Below are positions 9,174-17,766 of a stretch of DNA of 63,053 bases, piece by piece (the stretch's first letter is position 1; the number at the start of each line of letters is the position of its first letter). The notes under the pieces were generated by a model. The model had not been told where the DNA came from. It saw only the letters and a program-made list of their open reading frames with translations, and searched no databases. Location of the stretch: positions 1 to 63,053 of the forward strand of contig CACJED010000002.1 in assembly GCA_902592285.1 (NCBI GenBank), given 5' to 3'. This DNA comes from an uncultured Pelagibacteraceae bacterium (GTDB lineage: Bacteria; Pseudomonadota; Alphaproteobacteria; Pelagibacterales; Pelagibacteraceae). The position numbers were made by a program, and so were the translations under genes.

Positions 9174-10150
9174 TTATTATCTTTTAAAAATTGTCTTAGA
9201 TCTTTTGATGGGTATCCCATCACTTTACTATTATCTGGAATGTCTTTAATTACTCCACTACCACCACCTATCTGAACATTATTTCCAATTTTGAGGTGTC
9301 CAGATATTCCAGCTTGTCCTCCAATCATTACATTATTTCCTAAACTTGAGCTTCCTGCAAAACCTACTTGTCCAGCAATTATACAATTATCACCTATTTT
9401 ATTATTATGAGCTACATGAATTTGATTATCTAGATATGTATTTTTTCCTATCACAGTATTAGACATTGACCCTCTGTCAATAGTAGACCCACATCCAATT
9501 TCAGAATTTTCTCCAATAATCACAATTCCAATGTGAGGATATCTTAAATTTTTATCTTTATTAGGAAAAAAGCCAAATCCCTTTTTTCCAATAACACATC
9601 CATCAAGAATACTAACATTATTCTCTATTATTGTATTTCTGATTATTACATTTGATCCTATTGAACAGTCAGAACCTATTTTAACATTTTTTTCAATTAT
9701 TGTATTATGTCCAATTAAACAATTTTTTTCAATTTTGACGTTATTCCCAATTAAAACATTCTGACCATATTGAATGTTATTTGATAAATTAAGTTTCTCA
9801 ATATTTTCTACAGAATTATCAAAATTATCATTAATTGACTCTGGATAAAATTTAGATGTTATTTGAGATAACACTAATAAAACATTATCAACGCAGATAG
9901 GCTTACAATTTTTAGGTAAATAATTTTTTAAATTTTTGAGTGTTATGCAGTATGATGCTTTAGTTTTTGATGCCACATTGTGATATTTTTTTGAATGAAA
10001 AAAAGTTAAATAACCTTCCTTAGACGAAACGAGATCTCCTATATCATGAACTAATTCATCCTTAAAATTTTCAGTGTCACTTAGATTTTGATCTTTAATA
10101 AGATCAATAATCTTAAAAGGACCATGGTTTTTAAAAAAAGGATTACTCAC
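9170..10150 (-). CDS. lpxD: UDP-3-O-acylglucosamine N-acyltransferase
   Basis: Adds the N-linked acyl chain in lipid A synthesis. The 326 residues comprise an N-terminal UDP-binding domain (1-120) and a hexapeptide-repeat beta helix from about 125, with the probable catalytic His248 in HVAHNNKIG. The start is a GTG at 10150; no in-frame ATG upstream fits. It sits between fabZ and lpxA, whereas the usual proteobacterial order is lpxD-fabZ-lpxA, so lpxD and fabZ have exchanged places. The gap to fabZ is 48 bases. Confidence 0.94.
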   Translation of the reverse strand: MSNPFFKNHGPFKIIDLIKDQNLSDTENFKDELVHDIGDLVSSKEGYLTFFHSKKYHNVASKTKASYCITLKNLKNYLPKNCKPICVDNVLLVLSQITSKFYPESINDNFDNSVENIEKLNLSNNIQYGQNVLIGNNVKIEKNCLIGHNTIIEKNVKIGSDCSIGSNVIIRNTIIENNVSILDGCVIGKKGFGFFPNKDKNLRYPHIGIVIIGENSEIGCGSTIDRGSMSNTVIGKNTYLDNQIHVAHNNKIGDNCIIAGQVGFAGSSSLGNNVMIGGQAGISGHLKIGNNVQIGGGSGVIKDIPDNSKVMGYPSKDLRQFLKDNK

Positions 10151-10198
10151 AAGTTGTTAATATCAAACTATTTTAATTTTGATTATCAACAATTATTT

Positions 10199-10645
10199 CT
10201 AATTATTTTTATCTACAATAGTTGCAGACCATTGTGCATCAGCCATTCGTTTTCCCTCAACAAATGCCTCTCCTTTGTATTTCCAAACTCGTCCATGAGA
10301 TCTTATAGCTTCTATTTTTAGCTCTAGTTTACAATTTGGTATAACTGGACTCCTAAATCTTGCTTTTTCTACACTCATTAAAAAAACTAACTTATTTTCA
10401 TATTCCTTTTTATCTATACCATGCGCAGTTAGAGCTGCTGCTGCTTGACCAAATGCCTCAACAATTAATACTCCAGGCATTACTGGATTTTCTGGAAAAT
10501 GACCGTTTACATAAAAAGCATCTTTTTGAACATTCATAATGGCTGTTGCTGATTTTAATTTAACAATGTCAATTAGTTCATCAATTAATAACATCGGTTC
10601 ACGATGTGGTAATAATTCTGTAATCTCTTTTTTATTCAATTTCAT
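10199..10645 (-). CDS. fabZ: 3-hydroxyacyl-ACP dehydratase
   Basis: Dehydrates 3-hydroxyacyl-ACP in fatty acid elongation and competes with LpxA/LpxD for hydroxyacyl-ACP, which explains its residence in the lpx cluster. The 148-residue hot-dog protein has LLPHREPMLLIDEL (11-24), catalytic His49 in NGHFPENPVMPG and Glu63 in IVEAFGQAAA. The usual length is about 150. It lies 31 bases after bamA and 48 bases before lpxD. Confidence 0.96.
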   Translation of the reverse strand: MKLNKKEITELLPHREPMLLIDELIDIVKLKSATAIMNVQKDAFYVNGHFPENPVMPGVLIVEAFGQAAAALTAHGIDKKEYENKLVFLMSVEKARFRSPVIPNCKLELKIEAIRSHGRVWKYKGEAFVEGKRMADAQWSATIVDKNN

Positions 10646-10676
10646 ATTAATTCAACAATCTATTTTATCATTTTAA

Positions 10677-12926
10677 TTAAAAAGTAGTTCCAAGGTTAAA
10701 TCTAAATGATTCTGTTTTATCAGAGGAAGCTTTAGTGATAGGTTGAGTCAAAGAAAAACTTAATGGACCTATTGGCGTCAAAACATTTAAACCAATACCT
10801 GTGGAACTTCTAATCTTAGAATTGTCAAGGTCGCTGTTATAATCTACCCCCCATACATTTGCTATATCAATAAAATAATTAAAATCTAAATTTTCAAGTG
10901 TAGGCAAAATACCTGGGAGATTGGTAGACAAATTAAGGGCAGAAACATAATTTCCACCAATATAATCAGTATTATCAACAGGTCCAACTCCACCTTTCTC
11001 AAAACCTCTTAATCGACTGTAAGGTACAATGGCTCTTTTTGATATTCTGACATCTGATCCATCAATAGTATTTATTGTCTCTAAATATAAACTAGCCCTC
11101 CCAATCATTTCTGATGATTTATTTAACTCATGATATTTTGTAAATATGAATTTATTTGCAAGTTCATTATTTTCTGAAATAACAGGCAATTCTTGACGAA
11201 ATTGATATAATTGTCCTTTTTTGGGTTTAAAATTTGAGTTTCTTTGATCATAATCTAATCCATAATTGAAATAAAAATCTGTATAGTCTCCCTCTTGTTT
11301 CTTAATGTTGCTAGATGCATTTGCATTAGTAGATAAATCTTCGATAGTTAAATCTAATTCTGGACTAAAAAAAAAGTTTTCAAATTGTTCAAAAGATGTA
11401 CCTACAGAAAAACCAATTTCATCTGTTTCGTAACCATATAAACTTAAAAAATCATTATTGATTGATCTAATTGATGTATTAAGAGTATTATCTGTATAAG
11501 CAAAATTAGGTTTAGAATAAGTAAATTGACCTTTTAAAGACTCTTCACTTAATTCTATACTTGTGCTTAAATTAACACCCTTACCAAGAAAATTTTTTTC
11601 ATTTATTTGACCACCTGTAGTAAAACCTTCAGTACCAACACCTGCTGCTAACGAAATTTCACCAGTAGGCTTCTCCTCGACTATGATGTCGATAATTTTC
11701 AAATTTTCATTTGAACCATCATTAATATTTGCTTTTACCTGTTTAAAAAAACCTAACGATCTAATATTGTTTATTGATTTATCGAATAAAAGATTATTTA
11801 GAGGATCTCCTTCGTCAATAATAAGTTTGTTTCTTAATACTTCTTCAATTGTTGTATAATTTCCTAAAAAATTTACTCTCTCTACATAGAATTTATTAGA
11901 GTCTGAAATTATAAAATTAAAGTCTAATTTATTATTATCAGAGATATTTTCATCAACCTTAACATCAATAAAATCATAAGATCGATTTGATGCAATATAC
12001 TCAATTTCCTCCAATATTTCATCTATAAAACTCAATGAATATAAGTTATTTAAATTTTTTTCAAAAGTTTTATATATCTTCTCAAAATCATCTTTTGAAT
12101 AATCGTCAGGTAAGGTTAAAGATAAGTTGTTAATTGTAAATTGCTCACCAGCATCAATATTATAAATTAAATTAAATGTAGAAGTTTTTACATTCAAGTC
12201 TACATAATTATCTAATATTTTAACGTTGTAATATCCTCTATTCTTATAATAACTTTGTAAAAGTCTTTTATCTAAATTAATCAAATTTTTATTTAAATAA
12301 ACATTGTTTGAAATGAATTTCCAAAATTTATTTTCTTCAGATGCTATAATTTCAAGTAATTTTTTATCTTTAAAAACTTTGTTGCCAATAAATGAAATAT
12401 TTTTAATTTTGGCTTTTTCACCTAAATCTATTTCGATCTTCAAACTTATTGTATTTAGATCAGAATTTTTATTAAAACTAGTTTTAATTTCACTAAAATA
12501 GTATCCATTAGTTTTTAAAATATTAGTAATAATGTTTAAATCATTTTTTAGATAAAAATTATTGAAAGAAACACGCTCGCGTAAATAAATATTTTCCTCA
12601 ATAAATTCTAAAAAATTTTGTTTTTTGATTCCAGTTATTTCAAATTCTTCTATGATTGGATTTTCAACAACAAGAATTTTAATTTTTGATTCATCATATG
12701 AAATATCTACATTTTCAAAGAAATTAGTTTTGTAAAGTTTTTTAAGTGACTCGTTTATAATAGAGTCATTAAATTTCATACCGGGCTTTAATTCACTAAA
12801 AACAATTACTGATTCTTCTGAAATTCTTTTATTACCAATTACTTCTATTTGACTAATTATTTCAGAAAATGCAATTGTTGTTAAAAAAAAATATAAAGTA
12901 AATGTTTTTAATAAAATTCTCTTCAT
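10677..12926 (-). CDS. bamA: Outer membrane protein assembly factor BamA
   Basis: Inserts beta-barrel proteins into the outer membrane. The 749 residues begin with a signal peptide (about 1-21, cleavage near AFS-EI), continue with POTRA repeats (about 22-410, starting QIEVIGNKRI) and end with a 16-strand barrel. The conserved loop 6 motif appears as RLRGFEKGGVGP, and the last residues RFNLGTTF end in the C-terminal phenylalanine recognised by the assembly machinery. It directly follows dxr (11-base gap); rseP, which normally stands between them, is absent here. Confidence 0.95.
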   Translation of the reverse strand: MKRILLKTFTLYFFLTTIAFSEIISQIEVIGNKRISEESVIVFSELKPGMKFNDSIINESLKKLYKTNFFENVDISYDESKIKILVVENPIIEEFEITGIKKQNFLEFIEENIYLRERVSFNNFYLKNDLNIITNILKTNGYYFSEIKTSFNKNSDLNTISLKIEIDLGEKAKIKNISFIGNKVFKDKKLLEIIASEENKFWKFISNNVYLNKNLINLDKRLLQSYYKNRGYYNVKILDNYVDLNVKTSTFNLIYNIDAGEQFTINNLSLTLPDDYSKDDFEKIYKTFEKNLNNLYSLSFIDEILEEIEYIASNRSYDFIDVKVDENISDNNKLDFNFIISDSNKFYVERVNFLGNYTTIEEVLRNKLIIDEGDPLNNLLFDKSINNIRSLGFFKQVKANINDGSNENLKIIDIIVEEKPTGEISLAAGVGTEGFTTGGQINEKNFLGKGVNLSTSIELSEESLKGQFTYSKPNFAYTDNTLNTSIRSINNDFLSLYGYETDEIGFSVGTSFEQFENFFFSPELDLTIEDLSTNANASSNIKKQEGDYTDFYFNYGLDYDQRNSNFKPKKGQLYQFRQELPVISENNELANKFIFTKYHELNKSSEMIGRASLYLETINTIDGSDVRISKRAIVPYSRLRGFEKGGVGPVDNTDYIGGNYVSALNLSTNLPGILPTLENLDFNYFIDIANVWGVDYNSDLDNSKIRSSTGIGLNVLTPIGPLSFSLTQPITKASSDKTESFRFNLGTTF

Positions 12927-12937
12927 AAAGGTAAGAC

Positions 12938-14101
12938 TTATATACCTAAACTATCTAATTTTAAACTTACATAATCTCGGAGTTCATAGATATCATCTAT
13001 ATTTTTCGGCTTTATTTTCTTAAATTTTTGAAATTCTCTTAAATTTGAAATTCTATCGATTAATTTAATTAATTTTTTAAAATTGATTTTCTTTTCTAAA
13101 AATTTAAACACTAGATAATCATTGATAGTTATTAAGACTGTTTCAAATAATGATGTATATTTTGGAAGTTTATTTAATAGTTTAATTAGAGGAAATTTTT
13201 TTTTATCAACTTCTTTAAGTTCTAAGTTATTTAAAATTTTAAGATTTAAAGAATGAGTTTTTATTGACTTAATATCTGAAGAATAAATAGAATTATAAAT
13301 TGGAATTTTCATATCTGGATCATGTAGAAGTATTTTTGTTAAACCATTCTTAAATTTTGTAATCGCATGTAAGTATGATTTTGGATGTGTTAAAATCGAA
13401 ATCTTATTATAATCTAAATTAAAAATATTTTTTGCTTCGATGACTTCAAAAACTTTATTCATTAGTGTCGATGAGTCTATAGTTATCTTTTTTCCCATTT
13501 TCCAATTTGGATGATCAAGAGCTTTTTTAATAGAAATATTTGAAAATTGTTTTTTTGGTAATTTTAAAAAAGGACCACCTGATGCAGTAATAAAAATCTT
13601 ATCAATATCGTTAGAGTTGTAATTTTGTAATAGAGACCAAATTGAAAAGTGCTCAGAGTCAACTGGTATAAAACTTGTTTTATATTTTTTTAACTCTTTA
13701 TTTATTAAATTCCATCCACAAATTATTGACTCTTTGTTAGCAATTAGAATTTTTTTTGTGTACTTTATTGATTTTAGTGTAGGTGAAAGTCCATTTAAAC
13801 CTGTGATTGAACTCATTATTATATCATTTTTGACTCTAAAAATTTTATTCAAATGATCGAAATTATTATAGATATTAATTCTTGATTTTTTAAATCTAAT
13901 TTTAGCTTTTTTGTAATAGCTAATATCTGAAATTATAATACTCCTAACTTTAAATTCTTTTGCTTGTTTAAAGATTTTATTAATATTTTTATTTGTTGTA
14001 AGTAAATTTACCTCAAAATTTTTTTTATCTTTTTTTATAATTTTTAAAGTATTTTCACCAATCGATCCTGTTGATCCAAATATAGAAATTTTTTTTTTCA
14101 T
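12938..14101 (-). CDS. dxr: 1-deoxy-D-xylulose 5-phosphate reductoisomerase
   Basis: Second enzyme of the MEP isoprenoid pathway, NADPH-dependent. The NADP-binding start ISIFGSTGSIGENTL and the segment IANKESIICGW are clear, as is the metal/substrate region DSEHFSIWSLLQ. I place the start at the ATG at 14101, giving 387 residues; a TTG one codon earlier is unlikely. It overlaps the cdsA stop by one base. With uppS and cdsA it forms an isoprenoid and phospholipid group feeding undecaprenyl phosphate and membrane synthesis. Confidence 0.95.
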   Translation of the reverse strand: MKKKISIFGSTGSIGENTLKIIKKDKKNFEVNLLTTNKNINKIFKQAKEFKVRSIIISDISYYKKAKIRFKKSRINIYNNFDHLNKIFRVKNDIIMSSITGLNGLSPTLKSIKYTKKILIANKESIICGWNLINKELKKYKTSFIPVDSEHFSIWSLLQNYNSNDIDKIFITASGGPFLKLPKKQFSNISIKKALDHPNWKMGKKITIDSSTLMNKVFEVIEAKNIFNLDYNKISILTHPKSYLHAITKFKNGLTKILLHDPDMKIPIYNSIYSSDIKSIKTHSLNLKILNNLELKEVDKKKFPLIKLLNKLPKYTSLFETVLITINDYLVFKFLEKKINFKKLIKLIDRISNLREFQKFKKIKPKNIDDIYELRDYVSLKLDSLGI

Positions 14102-14769
14102 CAACTAAAAATTTTATAAATTAGATAGGTTGCTGGATAGGCGAAAATTATTCCGTCAATTCTATCAAGTAATCCTCCATGACCTGGAATAATTTTTCCT
14201 GTATCTTTAATTTTAGATTTTCTTTTAAAATAAGAGACAACAATATCACCAAATTGACTTACTGTTGAAACAAAAATTGTAAAAATGAAATTATTAAAAG
14301 AAAGTTCTTGTGCTGTAGTTTCTATATTAGTTATTTCTGAAACAAAATCAAAATGATTAAAAAAAAGTGTTATGAAAATGATTGAAAATACATATCCTCC
14401 AATAACTCCTGAATAAGTTTTTTTAGGACTTATTTTAGTTAGTTTTGGTCCTTTAAAAAATTTACCAAATACATAACCTCCAATATCTGTAAAAACACAT
14501 ATAAATAAAATCATAATAAAATATAAATAATCTCCATAAAATTCGTTTCGAAAATAATATGCAGTGTAAAAGGATAATATTAAGAAAATTATTCCAGGGA
14601 TCTTATATTCTTTTTTTTGTGACATGTAATGCCATTCATAAATTGAGACAAATAAACAAATTAATAAAAAAAAATTAAAAAAATATGTTCCTTTAATTAT
14701 AAAAAAAAGAGCAACAGGTAAAATAATAAGAGCACTTAAAATTCTTTTTTGTAATTCTTTATTAATCAT
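14101..14769 (-). CDS. cdsA: Phosphatidate cytidylyltransferase (CDP-diglyceride synthase)
   Basis: Makes CDP-diacylglycerol from phosphatidate and CTP in the inner membrane. The 222-residue protein has roughly six or seven hydrophobic helices and the CDS signature near its end: SYFKRKSKIKDTGKIIPGHG, followed by LLDRIDG, with the metal-binding aspartates. PKKTYSGVIGGY is a second family element. It is shorter than the E. coli enzyme (285) because it lacks N-terminal helices, as many alphaproteobacterial versions do. It overlaps uppS by four bases. Confidence 0.94.
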   Translation of the reverse strand: MINKELQKRILSALIILPVALFFIIKGTYFFNFFLLICLFVSIYEWHYMSQKKEYKIPGIIFLILSFYTAYYFRNEFYGDYLYFIMILFICVFTDIGGYVFGKFFKGPKLTKISPKKTYSGVIGGYVFSIIFITLFFNHFDFVSEITNIETTAQELSFNNFIFTIFVSTVSQFGDIVVSYFKRKSKIKDTGKIIPGHGGLLDRIDGIIFAYPATYLIYKIFS

Positions 14770-15440
14770 ATTTTGCCAAAATTTCTTTTAATATTCTTAA
14801 ATTTTTTAATGATCTTATTATAATCTTTTTCATTAAATTCTGGCCATAACTTCTTCTCAAAAAAAATCTCAGAATATGCTACTTGCCATAACAAAAAATT
14901 GCTCAATCTTTGAGTATTTCCTGTTCTGATTAAAAGATCTGGGTCAGGTATATTCTTTGTTTGTAAATATTTTGCTATATTTTTTTCATTTATCTTTTCC
15001 TTATTTTTTTTTAAACTTTTAAAAGCATTAATTAACTCAAATTTTGATCCATAATTTAAAGCAAGATTAATTTGTAATTTTCGATTTTTATCTGTTTTTT
15101 TTTCAGATTTTTTCAAAAGATGGTTTAATTTAGATGAAAAGTTTTTTACACCAATTATTTTAAGTTTTATATTTTCTTTATGTAATTCATCTATTCTACT
15201 AATCAAAAAGTTTTCTAATAAACCAAATAAATAATTGACCTCTTTTTTTGGTCTTTTCCAATTTTCAGTTGAAAAAGCATATAATGTGAGAAATTGTATT
15301 TTATTTTTTATTGTCTCTTTAATAATTTTTTCAACAGTTTTTAATCCAGCCTTGTGTCCAGCATTTCTTGAATCTTTGTACTTTAAGCCCCACCGACCAT
15401 TACCATCCATTATGATGGCTACATGATTTAATGGGTTCAT
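14766..15440 (-). CDS. uppS: Undecaprenyl diphosphate synthase
   Basis: Cis-prenyltransferase that builds the C55 lipid carrier for peptidoglycan and O-antigen. The catalytic motif HVAIIMDGNGRWG (6-18) has the essential Asp12; LYAFSTENWKRP and the C-terminal DLLIRTGNTQRLSNFLLWQ are also present. Length 224 is slightly short but complete. It overlaps frr by four bases and cdsA by four bases, so it sits in a tightly coupled run. Confidence 0.96.
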   Translation of the reverse strand: MNPLNHVAIIMDGNGRWGLKYKDSRNAGHKAGLKTVEKIIKETIKNKIQFLTLYAFSTENWKRPKKEVNYLFGLLENFLISRIDELHKENIKLKIIGVKNFSSKLNHLLKKSEKKTDKNRKLQINLALNYGSKFELINAFKSLKKNKEKINEKNIAKYLQTKNIPDPDLLIRTGNTQRLSNFLLWQVAYSEIFFEKKLWPEFNEKDYNKIIKKFKNIKRNFGKI

Positions 15441-15988
15441 ATTGTCATTATTTCTTTTTCTTTAGATGAGACTTTTTCATCTACAATAGAAATATGTTTG
15501 TCTGTAATCGTTTGAACATTTTTCTCATAAGATTTTTCCTCATCTTCACCAATTTCTTTTGATTTAAGAAGTTTTTTTAATTCTTCATTAGCCTCTCTTC
15601 TTATATTTCTTATTGAAACTTTGCATTTTTCACCCATAGATTTAATCATTTTTTTTAACTCAGTTCTTCTCTCCTCATTCAGTTCTGGAATAGGTAACCG
15701 AATTAATTGACCATCTATTTGTGGATTTAATCCTAATTCAGATTTTTTAATTGCTGCATCAACGAGTGGCACATTATTTTGATCCCAGACTTGAATATTT
15801 ATCATTCTTGGCTCTGGAGTTGTAATACTTCCAACTTGATTAATTGGCATTTGTTGACCATAAACATCTACTTTAATTAAATCTAGCATCGCAGCATTTG
15901 CCCTGCCTGTTCTTAAAGAAGATAATTCTTTTGAAAACACATCAATGGTTTTATCCATCTTTAAACTGTATGACTTATCATCAAACAT
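15437..15988 (-). CDS. frr: Ribosome recycling factor
   Basis: Releases ribosomes after termination together with EF-G. The 183 residues match the family length of about 185, with LSSLRTGRANAAMLDLIKVD (25-44) and the C-terminal helical region containing VSIRNIRREANEELKK. It directly abuts tsf with no base between them. In most bacteria pyrH (UMP kinase) stands between tsf and frr; here it is missing. Confidence 0.97.
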   Translation of the reverse strand: MFDDKSYSLKMDKTIDVFSKELSSLRTGRANAAMLDLIKVDVYGQQMPINQVGSITTPEPRMINIQVWDQNNVPLVDAAIKKSELGLNPQIDGQLIRLPIPELNEERRTELKKMIKSMGEKCKVSIRNIRREANEELKKLLKSKEIGEDEEKSYEKNVQTITDKHISIVDEKVSSKEKEIMTI

Positions 15989-16840
15989 TTATTCACCTAT
16001 TTTAAATCTAACAAATTCTTTAATCTTTAAATCAGAAATAGATAATTCTTTAACAATATCTTGAACTTTTTTTTTTGGTTCCATTACCCATGCCTGGGTT
16101 AAAAGTGCGTTCTCTTCTTTGAATTTGTTCATTTTTCCAATACTAATTTTCTTAGCTATTTCTTCAGGCTTTCCAGAATTTTTTAATTCTTCAGTCACTA
16201 GTTCCTGTTCTTTTTCTATTATAGATTTATCAATAGAGTCCTGGTCAAGTGCTAATGGATTAGATGCAGCTATATGCATTGATAGTTGTTTACCAAAATT
16301 TTTTACTGTTTCAGAATTATCTTTTGTTTCTAAAGAAACAGCTACAGCTAATTTGGCTAAATTATCTTTTACGACAGTATGCAAATATTTTGAATTTACA
16401 GTTCCCTCGTTTGCTACTGTTTTTGTTTTTCCAATTGTAATTTTTTCACCAATTTTTGCTATTAAAGCTACAAGATTTTCATCAACTGTTTTTCCATTTG
16501 ACATTTTTGATTTTTGTAAATTATCTAAATTAGAATTTACATTATTATTTAATTCACTTAATTCCTTTACAAAATTTATAAAATCATCATTCTTAGCTAC
16601 AAAGTCTGTTTCACAATTTACTTCAATTAATGATATCTTTTTATCACTTTCACTTACAGCTACTACTCCTTCTTTAGCTTCTCTTGACATTTTTTTTGAT
16701 GCCTTTGAAATCCCCTTTACTCTTAAAATTTCAATAGCCTTATCTAAATCACCCCCTGATTCTTTAATCGCTAAGTTACAATCTTTAAATCCAGCACCAG
16801 TTGCTGATCTTAATTTTTTTACTTTTTCGATATCACTCAT
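15989..16840 (-). CDS. tsf: Translation elongation factor Ts
   Basis: Nucleotide exchange factor for EF-Tu. The N-terminal UBA-like domain [19 protein letters not shown] (6-24) and the core motif [15 protein letters not shown] (about 73-87) identify it. The 283-residue length is normal. The stop is followed at once by frr, and the start overlaps the last base of rpsB. A plus-strand open frame of 242 codons across this gene is an antisense shadow with no start context or homology I recognise. Confidence 0.97.
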   Translation of the reverse strand: MSDIEKVKKLRSATGAGFKDCNLAIKESGGDLDKAIEILRVKGISKASKKMSREAKEGVVAVSESDKKISLIEVNCETDFVAKNDDFINFVKELSELNNNVNSNLDNLQKSKMSNGKTVDENLVALIAKIGEKITIGKTKTVANEGTVNSKYLHTVVKDNLAKLAVAVSLETKDNSETVKNFGKQLSMHIAASNPLALDQDSIDKSIIEKEQELVTEELKNSGKPEEIAKKISIGKMNKFKEENALLTQAWVMEPKKKVQDIVKELSISDLKIKEFVRFKIGE

Positions 16841-17637
16841 TAATTAAGATTTTCCTTCTTAGGCTTAGAAAATTTATTTTCTAATTTTTCTCTATCTAAT
16901 TCTTGAATCGTTTTTTTAGAATTCTCTTCTTTTTTATTATCTTCTCTAGGAGCGGATTTTTTAGCTGAATTAATGGTTTCTTTAATTAAATTACAATAAA
17001 GGTCAATTGCTCTTCTAGCATCATCATTGCCGGGTATAGGATAATCAATTCCATCTGGATTAGAATTACTGTCTAAAATTGCAATAATAGGAATTCCTAG
17101 TTTTACTGACTCTTGTATGGCAAGAGACTCGTAATTTGTGTCAATTATAAAAACTAAATCTGGAACTTTTTTCATTTCAGCAATACCACCTAAAGATCTT
17201 TGTAATTTATCTTTTTTAACACTCATCTTTAAAAGTTCCTTTTTGGTAAATCCTCTATTTTCAGCTACAAGATCATTTTCCAATTTTTTTAATTTTTTAA
17301 TTGAATTTGAAATAGTACCCCAATTGGTTAACATTCCACCTAGCCATCTATAATTTACAAAATATTGACCTGTTTCTTTAGCGACATCAGCAATTGCGTC
17401 TGAAGCTTGTTTCTTGGTAGAAACAAAAAGAATTTTTCCATTATTCTCGATAGTTTCATAAACTTTTTGAAGAGCAACTTTAGTTAATTCTAGAGTTTGA
17501 GTTAAATCAATTATGTGAATTGAGTCTCTTTTTCCAAAAATGTACTTCTTCATTTTTGGATTCCATCTTAATGTTTGATGTCCCAGATGAACACCAGCCT
17601 CTAATAATTGTTGAATTGTTACGTTTGGTATTTTCAT
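16840..17637 (-). CDS. rpsB: 30S ribosomal protein S2
   Basis: Binds late to the small ribosomal subunit and recruits S1. The 265 residues include the family motifs [20 protein letters not shown] (11-30), [14 protein letters not shown] and [12 protein letters not shown] charged C-terminal extension of about 35 residues rich in Lys and Glu follows the core. It is the first gene of a 12-gene run ending at lpxB and is preceded by a structured leader that can pair over the GGGA ribosome binding sequence, consistent with feedback control by S2. Confidence 0.97.
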   Translation of the reverse strand: MKIPNVTIQQLLEAGVHLGHQTLRWNPKMKKYIFGKRDSIHIIDLTQTLELTKVALQKVYETIENNGKILFVSTKKQASDAIADVAKETGQYFVNYRWLGGMLTNWGTISNSIKKLKKLENDLVAENRGFTKKELLKMSVKKDKLQRSLGGIAEMKKVPDLVFIIDTNYESLAIQESVKLGIPIIAILDSNSNPDGIDYPIPGNDDARRAIDLYCNLIKETINSAKKSAPREDNKKEENSKKTIQELDREKLENKFSKPKKENLN

Positions 17638-17712
17638 ATTTATTCCCGGTTAAGCCACCATAGTAATTTCCATTTAAGGACCGGAGGTTTAAAACCATAT
17701 ACTATGTGCGTA
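17638..17712 (-). ncRNA. rpsB (S2) leader, cis-regulatory RNA with pseudoknot potential
   Basis: On the minus strand the leader contains four segments in the order A-B-A'-B'. CATAGTA (17706-17700) pairs with TACTATG (17665-17659). CCGGT (17684-17680) pairs with ACCGG (17650-17646). Because the two stems interlock, they form an H-type pseudoknot, and B' runs into the GGGA that would serve as ribosome binding site before the ATG at 17637. A small GGTT-TTA-AACC hairpin fits inside the first loop. The element is more GC-rich than its surroundings. A conserved S2 leader motif has been described from comparative searches in Candidatus Pelagibacter; identity with that motif is my inference. The exact 5' boundary is not known. 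Confidence 0.75.
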
Positions 17713-17766
17713 TTAATTAATTAAGATGGCTGTTTACTAATTTTTAGAGATTAAGACAAGAGAAAA

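Noticed and set aside
16119..16847. A 242-codon open frame on the plus strand across tsf
   Set aside because: It is antisense to a certain gene, has low-complexity Phe/Ser-rich translation typical of reverse frames in AT-rich DNA, and no start context.
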